Positions 7,846 through 15,846 of a DNA stretch of 64,000 bases are shown here, piece after piece. A program made the position numbers and the translations under genes. The DNA lies in the NCBI RefSeq assembly GCF_015351595.1, contig NZ_JADKPT010000004.1:1-64000 (forward strand), given 5' to 3'. The notes under the pieces were generated by a model. That model had not been told where the DNA came from and searched no databases. It saw only the letters and a program-made list of their open reading frames with translations. Origin of the DNA: Flavobacterium sp. LC2016-12. GTDB taxonomy: Bacteria > Bacteroidota > Bacteroidia > Flavobacteriales > Flavobacteriaceae. Numbering within the stretch: the stretch's first letter is position 1; the number at the start of each line of letters is the position of its first letter.

Positions 7846-8553
7846 TTATTTAATCCCGCCAAAAGCACCAAAACACATATTCTTGTGTAAAATTTCAACA
7901 CTTGTAAAGCCAATTTTCTTCATCAAATCTAATTGATAATTCATTGACCTTGGCGTGTCTTCTTTTTCGACATAATCCAAAACTTTTTGACGATATTCGG
8001 CACCACCAATTCGTTCTAAATAATCACCGTAACGTTGCCAGGTATATTCATTTAATAATTCCGTGTCTTGCGTAATCAAGTCCGAAATCATAAAACAACC
8101 TCCAGGTTTTAATAACTTAAATATCTTAGCAAAAGTCGTTTCCCAATCCTGATCATCTCTTAAATGATGTAAAACCGCTCCGGCCAAAATAATATCAAAA
8201 TGATTTTCCGGTAATTCAACTTCACGGATATCACCATGCTTGACTTCTACTTTACCATTTGTTTCCGCAGAAACTCTTTCAAAAGCTTTGTCCAACATTG
8301 GAAAACTCAAATCAACCAAAGTGCAATTTAAATTGGGCAATTTTGACAACATTTTCAAAGTATAATTCCCGGCGCCACAGCCAATATCCAAGATATTTTC
8401 AGCATTCGGAACAATCCTTTTAGAAGCTTCTGTAATTAATTCTAAAGAAATGGTAGCGTCGATGGTAGCGACTTGGCCAGTTTCTAAATTTGAAAATCGT
8501 TCGACATCATTGTCAAAACGTTCTCTGATCTCTTCAATAGTTGATTTTTTCAT
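7846..8553 (-). CDS. Class I SAM-dependent methyltransferase
   Basis: A 235-residue methyltransferase with SAM motif I NILDIGCGAGNYT, an acidic loop DLSFPMLDKA, GDIREVELPENHFDII and the Methyltransf_11/25-type AGAVLHHLRD. The C-terminus MKKIGFTSVEILHKN is common in small-molecule or tRNA-like methyltransferases. The substrate is unknown. It is divergent from the broken LysR gene at 8786, which may once have regulated it. Confidence 0.88.
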   Translation of the reverse strand: MKKSTIEEIRERFDNDVERFSNLETGQVATIDATISLELITEASKRIVPNAENILDIGCGAGNYTLKMLSKLPNLNCTLVDLSFPMLDKAFERVSAETNGKVEVKHGDIREVELPENHFDIILAGAVLHHLRDDQDWETTFAKIFKLLKPGGCFMISDLITQDTELLNEYTWQRYGDYLERIGGAEYRQKVLDYVEKEDTPRSMNYQLDLMKKIGFTSVEILHKNMCFGAFGGIK

Positions 8554-8570
8554 GGTTCTTGTTATTTTAA

Positions 8571-8700
8571 TCTCTCGCAGATTAGGCAGATTAAGCGAAT
8601 CTTTTTGCTATTATTGATCGGAATATTGTGATTAAGATAATTTTATCTAAACTAATAATCTGCTCAATCTGCTCCCGATAGCTATCGGGACTGCGAGAGA
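8571..8700. repeat. Long palindromic intergenic element (CAGATTA family)
   Basis: A 130-base element with perfect 10-bp terminal inverted repeats TCTCTCGCAG/CTGCGAGAGA. Imperfect inner pairing involves CAGATTA-type words on the left and AATCTGCTC-type words on the right, plus the palindrome CCCGATAGCTATCGGG. It lies between divergent genes and has no coding capacity. Confidence 0.7.
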
Positions 8701-8769
8701 CTTATTTTTTCTTTTTCAAAACTACCTCTTTCATAAATACTTTAAAAATACTATTTTTATCAATTAATA

Positions 8770-8784
8770 ATACTTTTAAAGTAT
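8770..8784. promoter_or_regulatory. Palindrome at the LysR start, possible auto-operator
   Basis: ATACTTTTAAAGTAT is a perfect palindrome ending one base before the ATG at 8786. A related ATACTTTAAAAATACT lies at 8737-8752. LysR proteins typically bind dyads in the divergent region, so this is a candidate operator. Confidence 0.4.
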
Positions 8785-8785
8785 C

Positions 8786-9670
8786 ATGGAATTACGTCAT
8801 TTAAAATATTTTCTGGCTGTAGCCGAAGAACTGAACTTTACCAAAGCCTCAGAAAAACTATTTATTTCCCAGCCTCCATTGAGTCGTCAGATTATGGAAT
8901 TGGAAGAAGAACTTCAGGCAAAACTTTTTATCAGAAACAACAAAAAAGTAGAACTTACCGAAGCTGGAAAGTATTTCGAAAAAGAAGTCAAATCACTTTT
9001 TCAAAACCTGGAACGCATTTCCGTGAAAACAAAAAAAATAGCAGAGAATGTTTCTGGCGAATTCAGAATCGCGTATATCAGTTCGATTTATTCATCTGTT
9101 ATTTCAGATTTGATCAAACACTTGAAAGAACAATTTCCTTACGTGAATTTCAAGCTTTTTGAAGTTTCTACTACCAAACAAATTTCAGCTTTAGAACAAG
9201 GAAAAATTGACTTAGGCATTATTCGGTCACCAATAAAGTCCCCTAAAATAAAAGCACAATTATGGTTTCAGGATGGGTTTTCGGTAGTTTATAATAAGAG
9301 TTTAATTAAAATTAAATCCGAAGAAGAGATTCCGAAACTAAAAGACGAAACTTTTGTGTTCTTCAATAAAGATTATGCACCGCATTACCATGAAGTTTTA
9401 TTGGAACTTTGCGCTTTTTACGGTTTTGAACCGAAAATTATTCACGAATCCAACAACATTAATTCGATTGTACAATTGGTCAAAAATGGTTTGGGAATTT
9501 CGATTGTTCCTTCCAACATTGCGAAGAATAATCAGGACGCTGAAATTGGTTTTACTGAATTGAAAAGAGTCAATTTATAGACAGATGTTTCACTAATAAC
9601 TTCAAAAGAAGATGATTCTGAGATTACGAAATCAGCAGTTGAGTTTTTATTGAATTTTTCAAAAAAGTAA
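8786..9670 (+). pseudogene. LysR-family regulator interrupted by an in-frame TAG
   Basis: The N-terminal winged HTH is intact (MELRHLKYFLAVAEELNFT...LFISQPPLSRQI), followed by a LysR substrate-binding domain. Translation stops at a TAG codon (9578-9580) after 264 residues. The same frame continues without a gap for 29 more codons (TDVSLITSKEDDSEITKS...), ending at TAA 9668-9670. That gives 294 residues, the usual LysR length. This looks like a single-base nonsense change (probably from TAT or TAC) or a sequencing error. The shortened protein keeps its DNA-binding domain but loses the last strand and helix of the effector domain. It is divergent from the methyltransferase gene. Confidence 0.75.
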
Positions 9671-9698
9671 AGCGCTAATGTTAAGTTTCTTTGTGAAA

Positions 9699-9816
9699 AT
9701 TAATCTCGCAAAGTCGCAAAGACGCAAAGTCTTCTCATTTTTGTCACAAATGACAAACAGTGCGTTTAGTAACTACTTAAAAAAACTTTGCGACTTCGCG
9801 ACTTTGCGAGATTAAT
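9699..9816. repeat. Long palindromic intergenic element (GCAAAG family)
   Basis: A 118-base inverted repeat: ATTAATCTCGCAAAGTCGCA at the left pairs with the matching right end, and a centre with TTTGTCA/TGACAAA forms an inner hairpin. It lies between the LysR remnant and the DUF2130 gene. Nothing else is seen in the 264-base gap. Confidence 0.7.
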
Positions 9817-9934
9817 AACCCAACCCTAAAATTTGCGTCAAAAAAGTTACAATTTATCACAACCAAATTCCCTAAAAACACCGAACTTTTAAATACCTTA
9901 GCAAATTATAATTCTCGTTAAAAAATCAATAAAA

Positions 9935-11215
9935 ATGGCTGAGCAATCTTCAATTATATGCCCAAATTGTGGGACACCAATCGATGTAAATGATGTTTTA
10001 AAACATCAGTTAGAAGATAGTATCCGTAAAGAATTTCAACAAAAAGCCAATGCTCAATCCAGGGAATTGGAACTTAAAAATGAACAATTCGAAAAAGCCA
10101 AAGCCGACTTTGAAGCTAAAAAGAAACAGGAAAATGAACTTTTCGCTGAACGCTTAGAACGCGAGAAAAAGACAGCCGAAAAAGAGATTACCGAAAAGCT
10201 AAAAACCAAACTCGAGGAAGAAAACAAAGATCGTTTGACCTTAATGGAAAAAGAACTTTCTGAGAAATCAGAGAAGCTTCGTGAACTGAATAAAATGACG
10301 GGCGAAATTGCAAAACTCCAACGTGAAAAACTGGAAATGAAAGAAGCAATCGAAGCCGAAGCGCAAAAACAACTGAACGCTACTTTAGTTTTGGAACGTG
10401 ATAAAATCCGTAAACAGGAAGAAGAAAAAAACGAACTTAAAATAAAAGAATACCAAAAACAATCTGACGATCAGAAAAAGCTAATCGAAGAAATGAAACG
10501 CAAGCAGGAACAAGGTTCTATGCAATTACAAGGCGAAGTAATGGAATTAGCCATCGAAGAATGGCTGGCGAATAATTTCCCGCTTGACAGTATTGATGAA
10601 GTTAAAAAAGGTGCTAATGGTGCCGATTGTCTTCAGATTGTAAACACACGTGAATTGCAAAATTGCGGTTCTATTTATTACGAAAGTAAACGTACCAAAG
10701 CTTTTCAACCTTCGTGGATTGAGAAATTCAAAAATGATATTAGAACCAAAAGAGCCAATATTGGTGTCTTAGTAACCGAAGTAATGCCTGCCGGAATGGA
10801 CCGAATGGGAATGCGAGATGGAATCTGGATTTGTACCTACGAAGAATTTAAAGGTTTGAGTGCCGTTTTGCGTCAGTCTTTGATTCAGGTAAGTCAGGCC
10901 GTCCAAGCGCAGGAAAACAAAGGCGATAAAATGTCGATGTTGTATGATTTTTTAACGAGCAACGAATTCCGCTTGCAAATTGAAGGAATCGTGGAAGGTT
11001 TTACGCAGATGCAAGGCGATCTTGATGCCGAAAAAAGAGCGATGCAAAGAATCTGGAAACAACGCGAAAAACAAATTGAAAAAGTAGTTCATAATACTTT
11101 AGGAATGTACGGATCGATTCGTGGTATTGCCGGAAACGCGGTTCAGACTGTACGTGCTTTGGAATTGGATTTTATTGAAGAGGACGAAGAAAACTCTAAG
11201 GAATTATTAGAATAA
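9935..11215 (+). CDS. DUF2130 protein: CxxC knuckle, coiled coil and nuclease-like domain
   Basis: A 426-residue protein with a CPNCG knuckle at residues 9-13, a long charged coiled coil (about 25-200) and a C-terminal DUF2130 domain. The C-terminal part shows a PD-(D/E)xK-like pattern: GEVMELAIEEWL, then GADCLQIV, then YYESKRTKAF, with Glu, Asp and Glu-x-Lys in the spacing of that nuclease fold. It is soluble, with no signal or membrane segment. Nuclease activity is an inference from the motif. The family's role is not established. It is a single gene flanked by repeat elements. Confidence 0.85.
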   Translation: MAEQSSIICPNCGTPIDVNDVLKHQLEDSIRKEFQQKANAQSRELELKNEQFEKAKADFEAKKKQENELFAERLEREKKTAEKEITEKLKTKLEEENKDRLTLMEKELSEKSEKLRELNKMTGEIAKLQREKLEMKEAIEAEAQKQLNATLVLERDKIRKQEEEKNELKIKEYQKQSDDQKKLIEEMKRKQEQGSMQLQGEVMELAIEEWLANNFPLDSIDEVKKGANGADCLQIVNTRELQNCGSIYYESKRTKAFQPSWIEKFKNDIRTKRANIGVLVTEVMPAGMDRMGMRDGIWICTYEEFKGLSAVLRQSLIQVSQAVQAQENKGDKMSMLYDFLTSNEFRLQIEGIVEGFTQMQGDLDAEKRAMQRIWKQREKQIEKVVHNTLGMYGSIRGIAGNAVQTVRALELDFIEEDEENSKELLE

Positions 11216-11231
11216 CAATACGAATATAGAA

Positions 11232-11281
11232 CGCGGATGATACGGATTCGCTAAAGCGAAGACTCGGATTTATGCGGATTT
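11232..11281. repeat. Dispersed intergenic repeat (ATCCGC family), copy 2, inverted
   Basis: Read on the minus strand it repeats 2690-2744: AATCCGCATAAATCCG, then TTCGCTTTAGCGAATCCG, then CATCCGCGT. It lies downstream of the DUF2130 gene. Confidence 0.6.
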
Positions 11282-11357
11282 TTATTTTTTTCGTCCCGTA
11301 TTGTCATTCCGAGGAAAGAAGAATGACAAAAAAACAAACCTTCTTATGAAAATGATT

Positions 11358-11447
11358 GCCCTAGCCCTGATGGGAGGGAAAATCCTTTTGTGTCCGCCGC
11401 GGCGGACACAAAAGATTGGAAGGACAGCAGGAAACAGCTCCTAAAAA
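11358..11447. repeat. REP-like mosaic element, copy 2, inverted
   Basis: Contains a near-perfect hairpin CTTTTGTGTCCGCC/GGCGGACACAAAAG (11383-11414) flanked by CCCTAGCCCTGATGGGAG and CAGCAGGAAACAGCTCC. Its reverse complement matches the order of words in the element at 4883-4977. It lies between convergent genes and could act as a bidirectional terminator. Confidence 0.6.
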
Positions 11448-12221
11448 TTAATCAACCTTTCTAAATACCAACAATTTCACTGAAGGATTTGAAAGCGTCA
11501 ATCGATTATCTCCAATTGAATATGTTGTCGTGCTTTGAAGCGCTTTGGTAAATTCGCTCTCTTTATTGCCCGGTGCACAGGCCATTAAAGTAGAAATTAC
11601 TTTGGTAAATCTTAAAAGGTCTTTTTCATAGAATAGAGTTCCGGAAATTGAATTACAGCCTCCAAAACCCATAAAAGTATTTTCTTGTGCATGAATTTCT
11701 ATTCTTGGTAACTCCCTTTGATAATCGGCTATAAAAACCTTATAACCGTTCAATTCTTCTAAAACCCAAATATCGTGCAAGCGATAATCAGTAATATATT
11801 TTCCGCAGCCTTCGACTTTTTTAGACTCAAGCTCTGAATTATTTTTAATTTCAATTGACACTTTATAAGGCGAAATTGCTCCCGACATTGAATCCTGAAA
11901 ATCTACTTGTTGAATCGTTACTGTCGCCGTTGCCTGTTCGTTACTCAATTTATACATTTTAACATTCGCATCCATTGCTTTTATTGGTTCAACCGATGAA
12001 AAAATGATTTTTTCTTTGCCCGGAATCAGCGAGGTAAAGATAGTTTGCTCCTTCCCTAGTGTTATTCCCCAGAACGGTTCATTTCCCGTTGCTTTAAAAT
12101 AGATAGTCATATCGGCTTCCTGAGAATTTGTTGCTGAAGCTGTTTCTTTTGAACCTGTTGATGCTGATTTACAACTTACTATCAAAGAAGATAAAACCAA
12201 GAATACAAATATATTTTTCAT
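11448..12221 (-). CDS. META-domain lipoprotein
   Basis: A 257-residue lipoprotein starting at MKNIFVFLVLSSLIVSCKS, with a lipobox cysteine at residue 17. An in-frame Met 15 codons upstream would bury the signal and was not chosen. The first half carries the FKATGNEPFWGITLG motif of the COG3650-like lipoprotein family. The second half is a META/HslJ domain (VLEELNGYKV, MGFGGCNSISGTLF, LMACAPGNKESEF). HslJ-type proteins are linked to heat and novobiocin stress in E. coli; the role here is unknown. It is probably anchored in the outer or inner membrane facing the periplasm. Confidence 0.88.
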   Translation of the reverse strand: MKNIFVFLVLSSLIVSCKSASTGSKETASATNSQEADMTIYFKATGNEPFWGITLGKEQTIFTSLIPGKEKIIFSSVEPIKAMDANVKMYKLSNEQATATVTIQQVDFQDSMSGAISPYKVSIEIKNNSELESKKVEGCGKYITDYRLHDIWVLEELNGYKVFIADYQRELPRIEIHAQENTFMGFGGCNSISGTLFYEKDLLRFTKVISTLMACAPGNKESEFTKALQSTTTYSIGDNRLTLSNPSVKLLVFRKVD

Positions 12222-12453
12222 GAGATTGCTATTTAAAATGAATTGAATTTCAAGAACCAAATTCAAAAATTGAATTGAATTTACGACAATTTTCTGAAAC
12301 CCTTATTTAGAATCCTTTCAAATTTAAGAAAATCTGTACCAAAATCATAACTTTAAACAAGATGAAAAACCGTCGGAAATCCGCACTACTTAAGAGATTA
12401 CGATAAAATACGTATTTCATTTCGTTATTTTTCTAACAAAAAATCAAATTACA

Positions 12454-12487
12454 TACGTATTTTTATAAGTATAAATACTTATATTTG
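12454..12487 (+). promoter_or_regulatory. nirB promoter with three phased NarL-like heptamers
   Basis: TACGTAT (12454), ATAAGTA (12465) and TACTTAT (12476) start exactly 11 bases apart. The last begins 4 bases before the -7 element TATATTTG (12480-12487). No TTG is seen at -33, as expected for an activator-dependent promoter. TACTTAT fits the NarL consensus TACYYMT. Confidence 0.55.
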
Positions 12488-12513
12488 CGTAGTAATACTT
12501 AATTAAAGAAATC

Positions 12514-15027
12514 ATGATTAGAGTAATAGTAGTTGGAAACGGCATGGTTGGTTATAAATTTTGCGAAAAATTCATTGCAAAACCAGGACAGGAAAAGTAT
12601 CAGATTACCGTCTTTGGCGAAGAGCCAAGACGTGCTTACGATCGTGTGCACTTAAGTGAATACTTTGGAGGCAAAACCGCAGATGACTTATCAATGTCAA
12701 CTAGTGAATGGTATGCAGAAAACAATATTATTCTAAACACTTCTGAATTAATTACTGATATTAACAGAACAGAAAAAACAATACATACCCATTTAGAAAA
12801 AACACATACGTACGACTACTTAGTTCTTGCTACTGGATCTTCGGCATTTGTACCACCAATTGACGGAGTTGAAAAAGAAGGTGTATTTGTATACAGAACC
12901 ATCGAGGATTTGGATGCGATTATGGGGTACGCAAAAAAAATAAAACAAAAAGGCGCTACAGAAGCTGCCGTTTTAGGAGGCGGATTATTAGGTCTTGAAG
13001 CTGCAAAAGCAGTTCGAGATTTAGGTCTTAATCCACATGTAGTTGAATTTGCGCCTCGCTTGATGCCAAGACAATTGGACAAAGGCGCCAGCGATATGTT
13101 ACAATCAAAAATTGAAGAATTAAATATTGGCATTCATCTTAACAAAGCCACACAATATATTGACGGAAAAGAAAGCATAACAGGAATGATGTTTGCCAAC
13201 GAAGAATTGTTAAAAGTTGATATGTTGGTTATATCTGCAGGAATTAAACCTCGCGACGAATTAGCCCGAGTTTCAGGACTGGAGGTCGGTTTACGAGGCG
13301 GTGTTGTGGTAAACAATCAGATGCAAACATCAGATCCTTCTATTTATGCTATTGGAGAAGTGGCTTTATACAATCAAAACATTTACGGACTTGTTGCACC
13401 AGGTTACGAAATGGCTGATGTAGCTGCTGAACAAATCTTAAATGGTTCTAAAACCATGAGAGAAACCATCGATATGTCGACACAATTGAAGTTAATTGGT
13501 GTTGAAGTTGCGAGTTTTGGTGATCCTTTTATCGAAAATGATGATGTAACGGCTATTATTTATGAGAATAAATTATCCGGAGTTTACAAAAGAATCAACG
13601 TTACTAAAGATTCTAAGACCTTATTAGGCGGAATTTTAGTTGGAGATTCAAGTGATTACAATTCTCTTTTTCAGATTTACAGCAACGCCATGGCTTTGCC
13701 GAAAAATCCGGAAGATTTGATTTTAGGATCAAGAGACGGGTCTGAAGGTTCAAGTTTAGGAAGTGTTATGGATCTGCCAGATACAGCCGTAATCTGCTCT
13801 TGCGAAAACGTAACAAAAGGTTCTATCTGTTGTTCACTTTTAGATGAAACCTGCTCTAGTTTTTCAGATGTTGTAAAACACACTAAAGCAACTTCGGGTT
13901 GTGGAGGCTGCAAACCAATGGTTTCTGATTTGGTAAAAGCAACTCAAAAATCATTAGGAAAAGAAGTAAAAGAGGTTATCTGCGAGCATTTTAATTATAA
14001 CCGTCAGGAATTATTCGATTTAGTAAAAATCAATAAATATGAGAATTTCTATGATGTAATTGACCATCACGGAAAAGGTGACGGCTGTGAAGTTTGCAAA
14101 CCGGTTGTAGCTTCTATTTTCTCTAGTATTTACAATGATACTGCCAACAAACACGTAACCACACAAGATACTAACGATAGATTTTTGGCTAATATTCAAC
14201 GTAACGGAACGTATTCTGTCGTACCAAGAGTCGCCGGAGGAGAAATTACGGCTGAAAAATTAATAGTTATTGGAGAAGTTGCCAAACAATTTGATTTATA
14301 TACCAAAATTACGGGGGCTCAACGTGTTGATTTATTCGGAGCGCATTTGAATGACCTTCCAAAAATCTGGAAAATCTTAATTGATAATGGTTTTGAAAGT
14401 GGTCACGCTTACGGAAAATCACTTCGCGCTGTAAAAAGCTGTGTCGGAAACGCATGGTGTCGTTACGGAATGGACGACAGTGCCGGATTTGCAATCGAAC
14501 TGGAAAACAGATATAAAGGAATTCGTTCTCCACATAAACTAAAAGGTGGTGTTTCGGCCTGTATTCGCGAATGTGCTGAAGCCCGTGGAAAAGATTTTGG
14601 TTTAATTGCTGTTGAAGGCGGATGGAATTTATACATCGCCGGAAATGGTGGAGCAAATCCAAAACACGCTGTTTTATTAGCAGAAAAAATTGATAAAGAA
14701 ACGGTTATCAAATACATGGATCGTTTTTTAATGTATTACATCCGTACTGCTGGTCCGCTGATTAGAACTTCAACCTGGTTAGAAAAACTAGACGGCGGTT
14801 TAGAGTATTTGAAAGAAGTAATTATTGAAGATAGTTTAGGTCTTTGCGAAACCTTAGAAGCTGAAATGCAAACATTAGTAAACACTTTTGAATGCGAATG
14901 GAAACAAGTATTAGAAAAACCAAGATTATTAAAACGTTTCAACCATTTTGTAAACTCTGACGATAAAGATGATAATGTTGTTTTTGTTCCGTTAAGAGAT
15001 CAAAAAGCGCCAAAAGCGTGGTCGTAA
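12514..15027 (+). CDS. nirB: Nitrite reductase [NAD(P)H] large subunit
   Basis: An 837-residue assimilatory nitrite reductase that reduces nitrite to ammonium with six electrons from NAD(P)H in the cytosol. An N-terminal FAD domain (VVGNGMVGYKF) and NAD-binding motif (VLGGGLLGLEAAKA) are followed by two BFD-type [2Fe-2S] segments (CSCENVTKG...SGCGGCKP and GDGCEVCKP). The C-terminal sirohaem/4Fe-4S reductase domain has ligand motifs CVGNAWC and CIRECAEARGKDFG. All key cysteines are present. nirD follows after an unusually long 276-base gap filled by a palindromic element. The promoter holds three regularly spaced heptamers. Confidence 0.97.
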   Translation: MIRVIVVGNGMVGYKFCEKFIAKPGQEKYQITVFGEEPRRAYDRVHLSEYFGGKTADDLSMSTSEWYAENNIILNTSELITDINRTEKTIHTHLEKTHTYDYLVLATGSSAFVPPIDGVEKEGVFVYRTIEDLDAIMGYAKKIKQKGATEAAVLGGGLLGLEAAKAVRDLGLNPHVVEFAPRLMPRQLDKGASDMLQSKIEELNIGIHLNKATQYIDGKESITGMMFANEELLKVDMLVISAGIKPRDELARVSGLEVGLRGGVVVNNQMQTSDPSIYAIGEVALYNQNIYGLVAPGYEMADVAAEQILNGSKTMRETIDMSTQLKLIGVEVASFGDPFIENDDVTAIIYENKLSGVYKRINVTKDSKTLLGGILVGDSSDYNSLFQIYSNAMALPKNPEDLILGSRDGSEGSSLGSVMDLPDTAVICSCENVTKGSICCSLLDETCSSFSDVVKHTKATSGCGGCKPMVSDLVKATQKSLGKEVKEVICEHFNYNRQELFDLVKINKYENFYDVIDHHGKGDGCEVCKPVVASIFSSIYNDTANKHVTTQDTNDRFLANIQRNGTYSVVPRVAGGEITAEKLIVIGEVAKQFDLYTKITGAQRVDLFGAHLNDLPKIWKILIDNGFESGHAYGKSLRAVKSCVGNAWCRYGMDDSAGFAIELENRYKGIRSPHKLKGGVSACIRECAEARGKDFGLIAVEGGWNLYIAGNGGANPKHAVLLAEKIDKETVIKYMDRFLMYYIRTAGPLIRTSTWLEKLDGGLEYLKEVIIEDSLGLCETLEAEMQTLVNTFECEWKQVLEKPRLLKRFNHFVNSDDKDDNVVFVPLRDQKAPKAWS

Positions 15028-15037
15028 CTTAAAAAAA

Positions 15038-15174
15038 TTAAACACATAGAAACATAGCTCTTTGAAATGAATAAAGGCGTTTCACTTGCTTAAAAACACA
15101 TAGCTATGTGTTAGAAACTAGTTTCTTTTGATTTCCCTTTTGCAGAGAAAAAACTATGTTTTCTATGTGTTTAA
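15038..15174. repeat. Long palindromic intergenic element, copy 2
   Basis: A 137-base second copy of the element at 4705-4842, with the same AAACACATAG... ends and the same inner palindromes (ACACATAGCTATGTGT, GAAACTAGTTTC) but a divergent filler. It separates nirB from nirD, so the transcript would carry a strong structure there. A related GC-richer patch follows to about 15275. Confidence 0.8.
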
Positions 15175-15303
15175 AAATAGCTCCAAAAAAGAAAAAAAAT
15201 ATCACAAACGTTTGCTGTCCTCTTACCCTCTTTTTTACTGCGCCATCAAACTCTCTTGATTGTAAAAAGAGGGATAAGAAACAGAAACAAAAAAATGCTC
15301 AAA

Positions 15304-15684
15304 ATGGAAGAAATCTTAAGTCAATACGAAACAGTACATCCAAACGATGCTACAATTTGGTTCAAAGCCGGAAAAGTAGAAGATTTTCCAACCAACCGCG
15401 GAGGCTGTATCAAATACAAAAACAAGCAAATTGCTATTTTCAATTTTACACGCCGCAACGAATGGTACGCTTGTCAAAATGCCTGCCCACATAAAATGGA
15501 AATGGTTTTGGCCAGAGGAATGACGGGATCTACAGATGATATTCCGAAAATTGCCTGCCCAATGCACAAAAAAACCTTTTCATTGGTTGATGGTTCAAAC
15601 CTGAATGGAGATGATGATTTAAAAATTGCAACGTATCCGATTAAAGTTATTGAGAATGAAGTGTTTGTTGGGTTTGTAGACTAG
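15304..15684 (+). CDS. nirD: Nitrite reductase small subunit, Rieske-type
   Basis: A 126-residue NirD. The start MEEILSQYETVHPN is preferred; MLKMEEIL from 15295 is also possible. The longer frame upstream is repeat sequence. It has both halves of a Rieske motif, ACPHKMEM (CxH) and ACPMHKKTF (CxxH), so it probably binds a [2Fe-2S] cluster, unlike NirD proteins that keep only the fold. It partners NirB in the cytosolic NAD(P)H nitrite reductase. Confidence 0.92.
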   Translation: MEEILSQYETVHPNDATIWFKAGKVEDFPTNRGGCIKYKNKQIAIFNFTRRNEWYACQNACPHKMEMVLARGMTGSTDDIPKIACPMHKKTFSLVDGSNLNGDDDLKIATYPIKVIENEVFVGFVD

Positions 15685-15690
15685 ACTTTT

Positions 15691-15782
15691 AAGAAACAAG
15701 AAGAAAGAAGAAAGAAGAAAGAAACAAGAAGAAAGATGATAAAGTATTTCAAATCTTGTTTCTTGCTTCTTGTTTCTTTCAT
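15691..15782. repeat. Heptameric repeat tract, inverted halves
   Basis: Seven-base units AAGAAAC/AAGAAGA run from 15691 to about 15734. The complementary units TTGTTTC/TTGCTTC follow to 15782. Together they create a spurious open N-terminal extension in front of the DUF4202 gene. Confidence 0.75.
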
Positions 15783-15805
15783 CTCACTTTCAACTTCGAC
15801 TTTTA

Positions 15806-15825
15806 TACTTATTTACGTATATTTG
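15806..15825 (+). promoter_or_regulatory. Promoter of the DUF4202 gene with heptamers
   Basis: TACTTAT (15806) and TACGTAT (15814) precede and overlap the -7 element TATATTTG (15818-15825). The second heptamer begins 4 bases before it, as at nirB, narK and the nitrate reductase gene. The start codon is at 15847. Confidence 0.5.
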
Positions 15826-15846
15826 AAATCTATTATCTTACCAACA

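Noticed and set aside
15156..15494. Open frame overlapping nirD in another frame
   Set aside because: It runs through repeat sequence into nirD out of frame, and it is Lys/Asn-rich with no homology I recognise.
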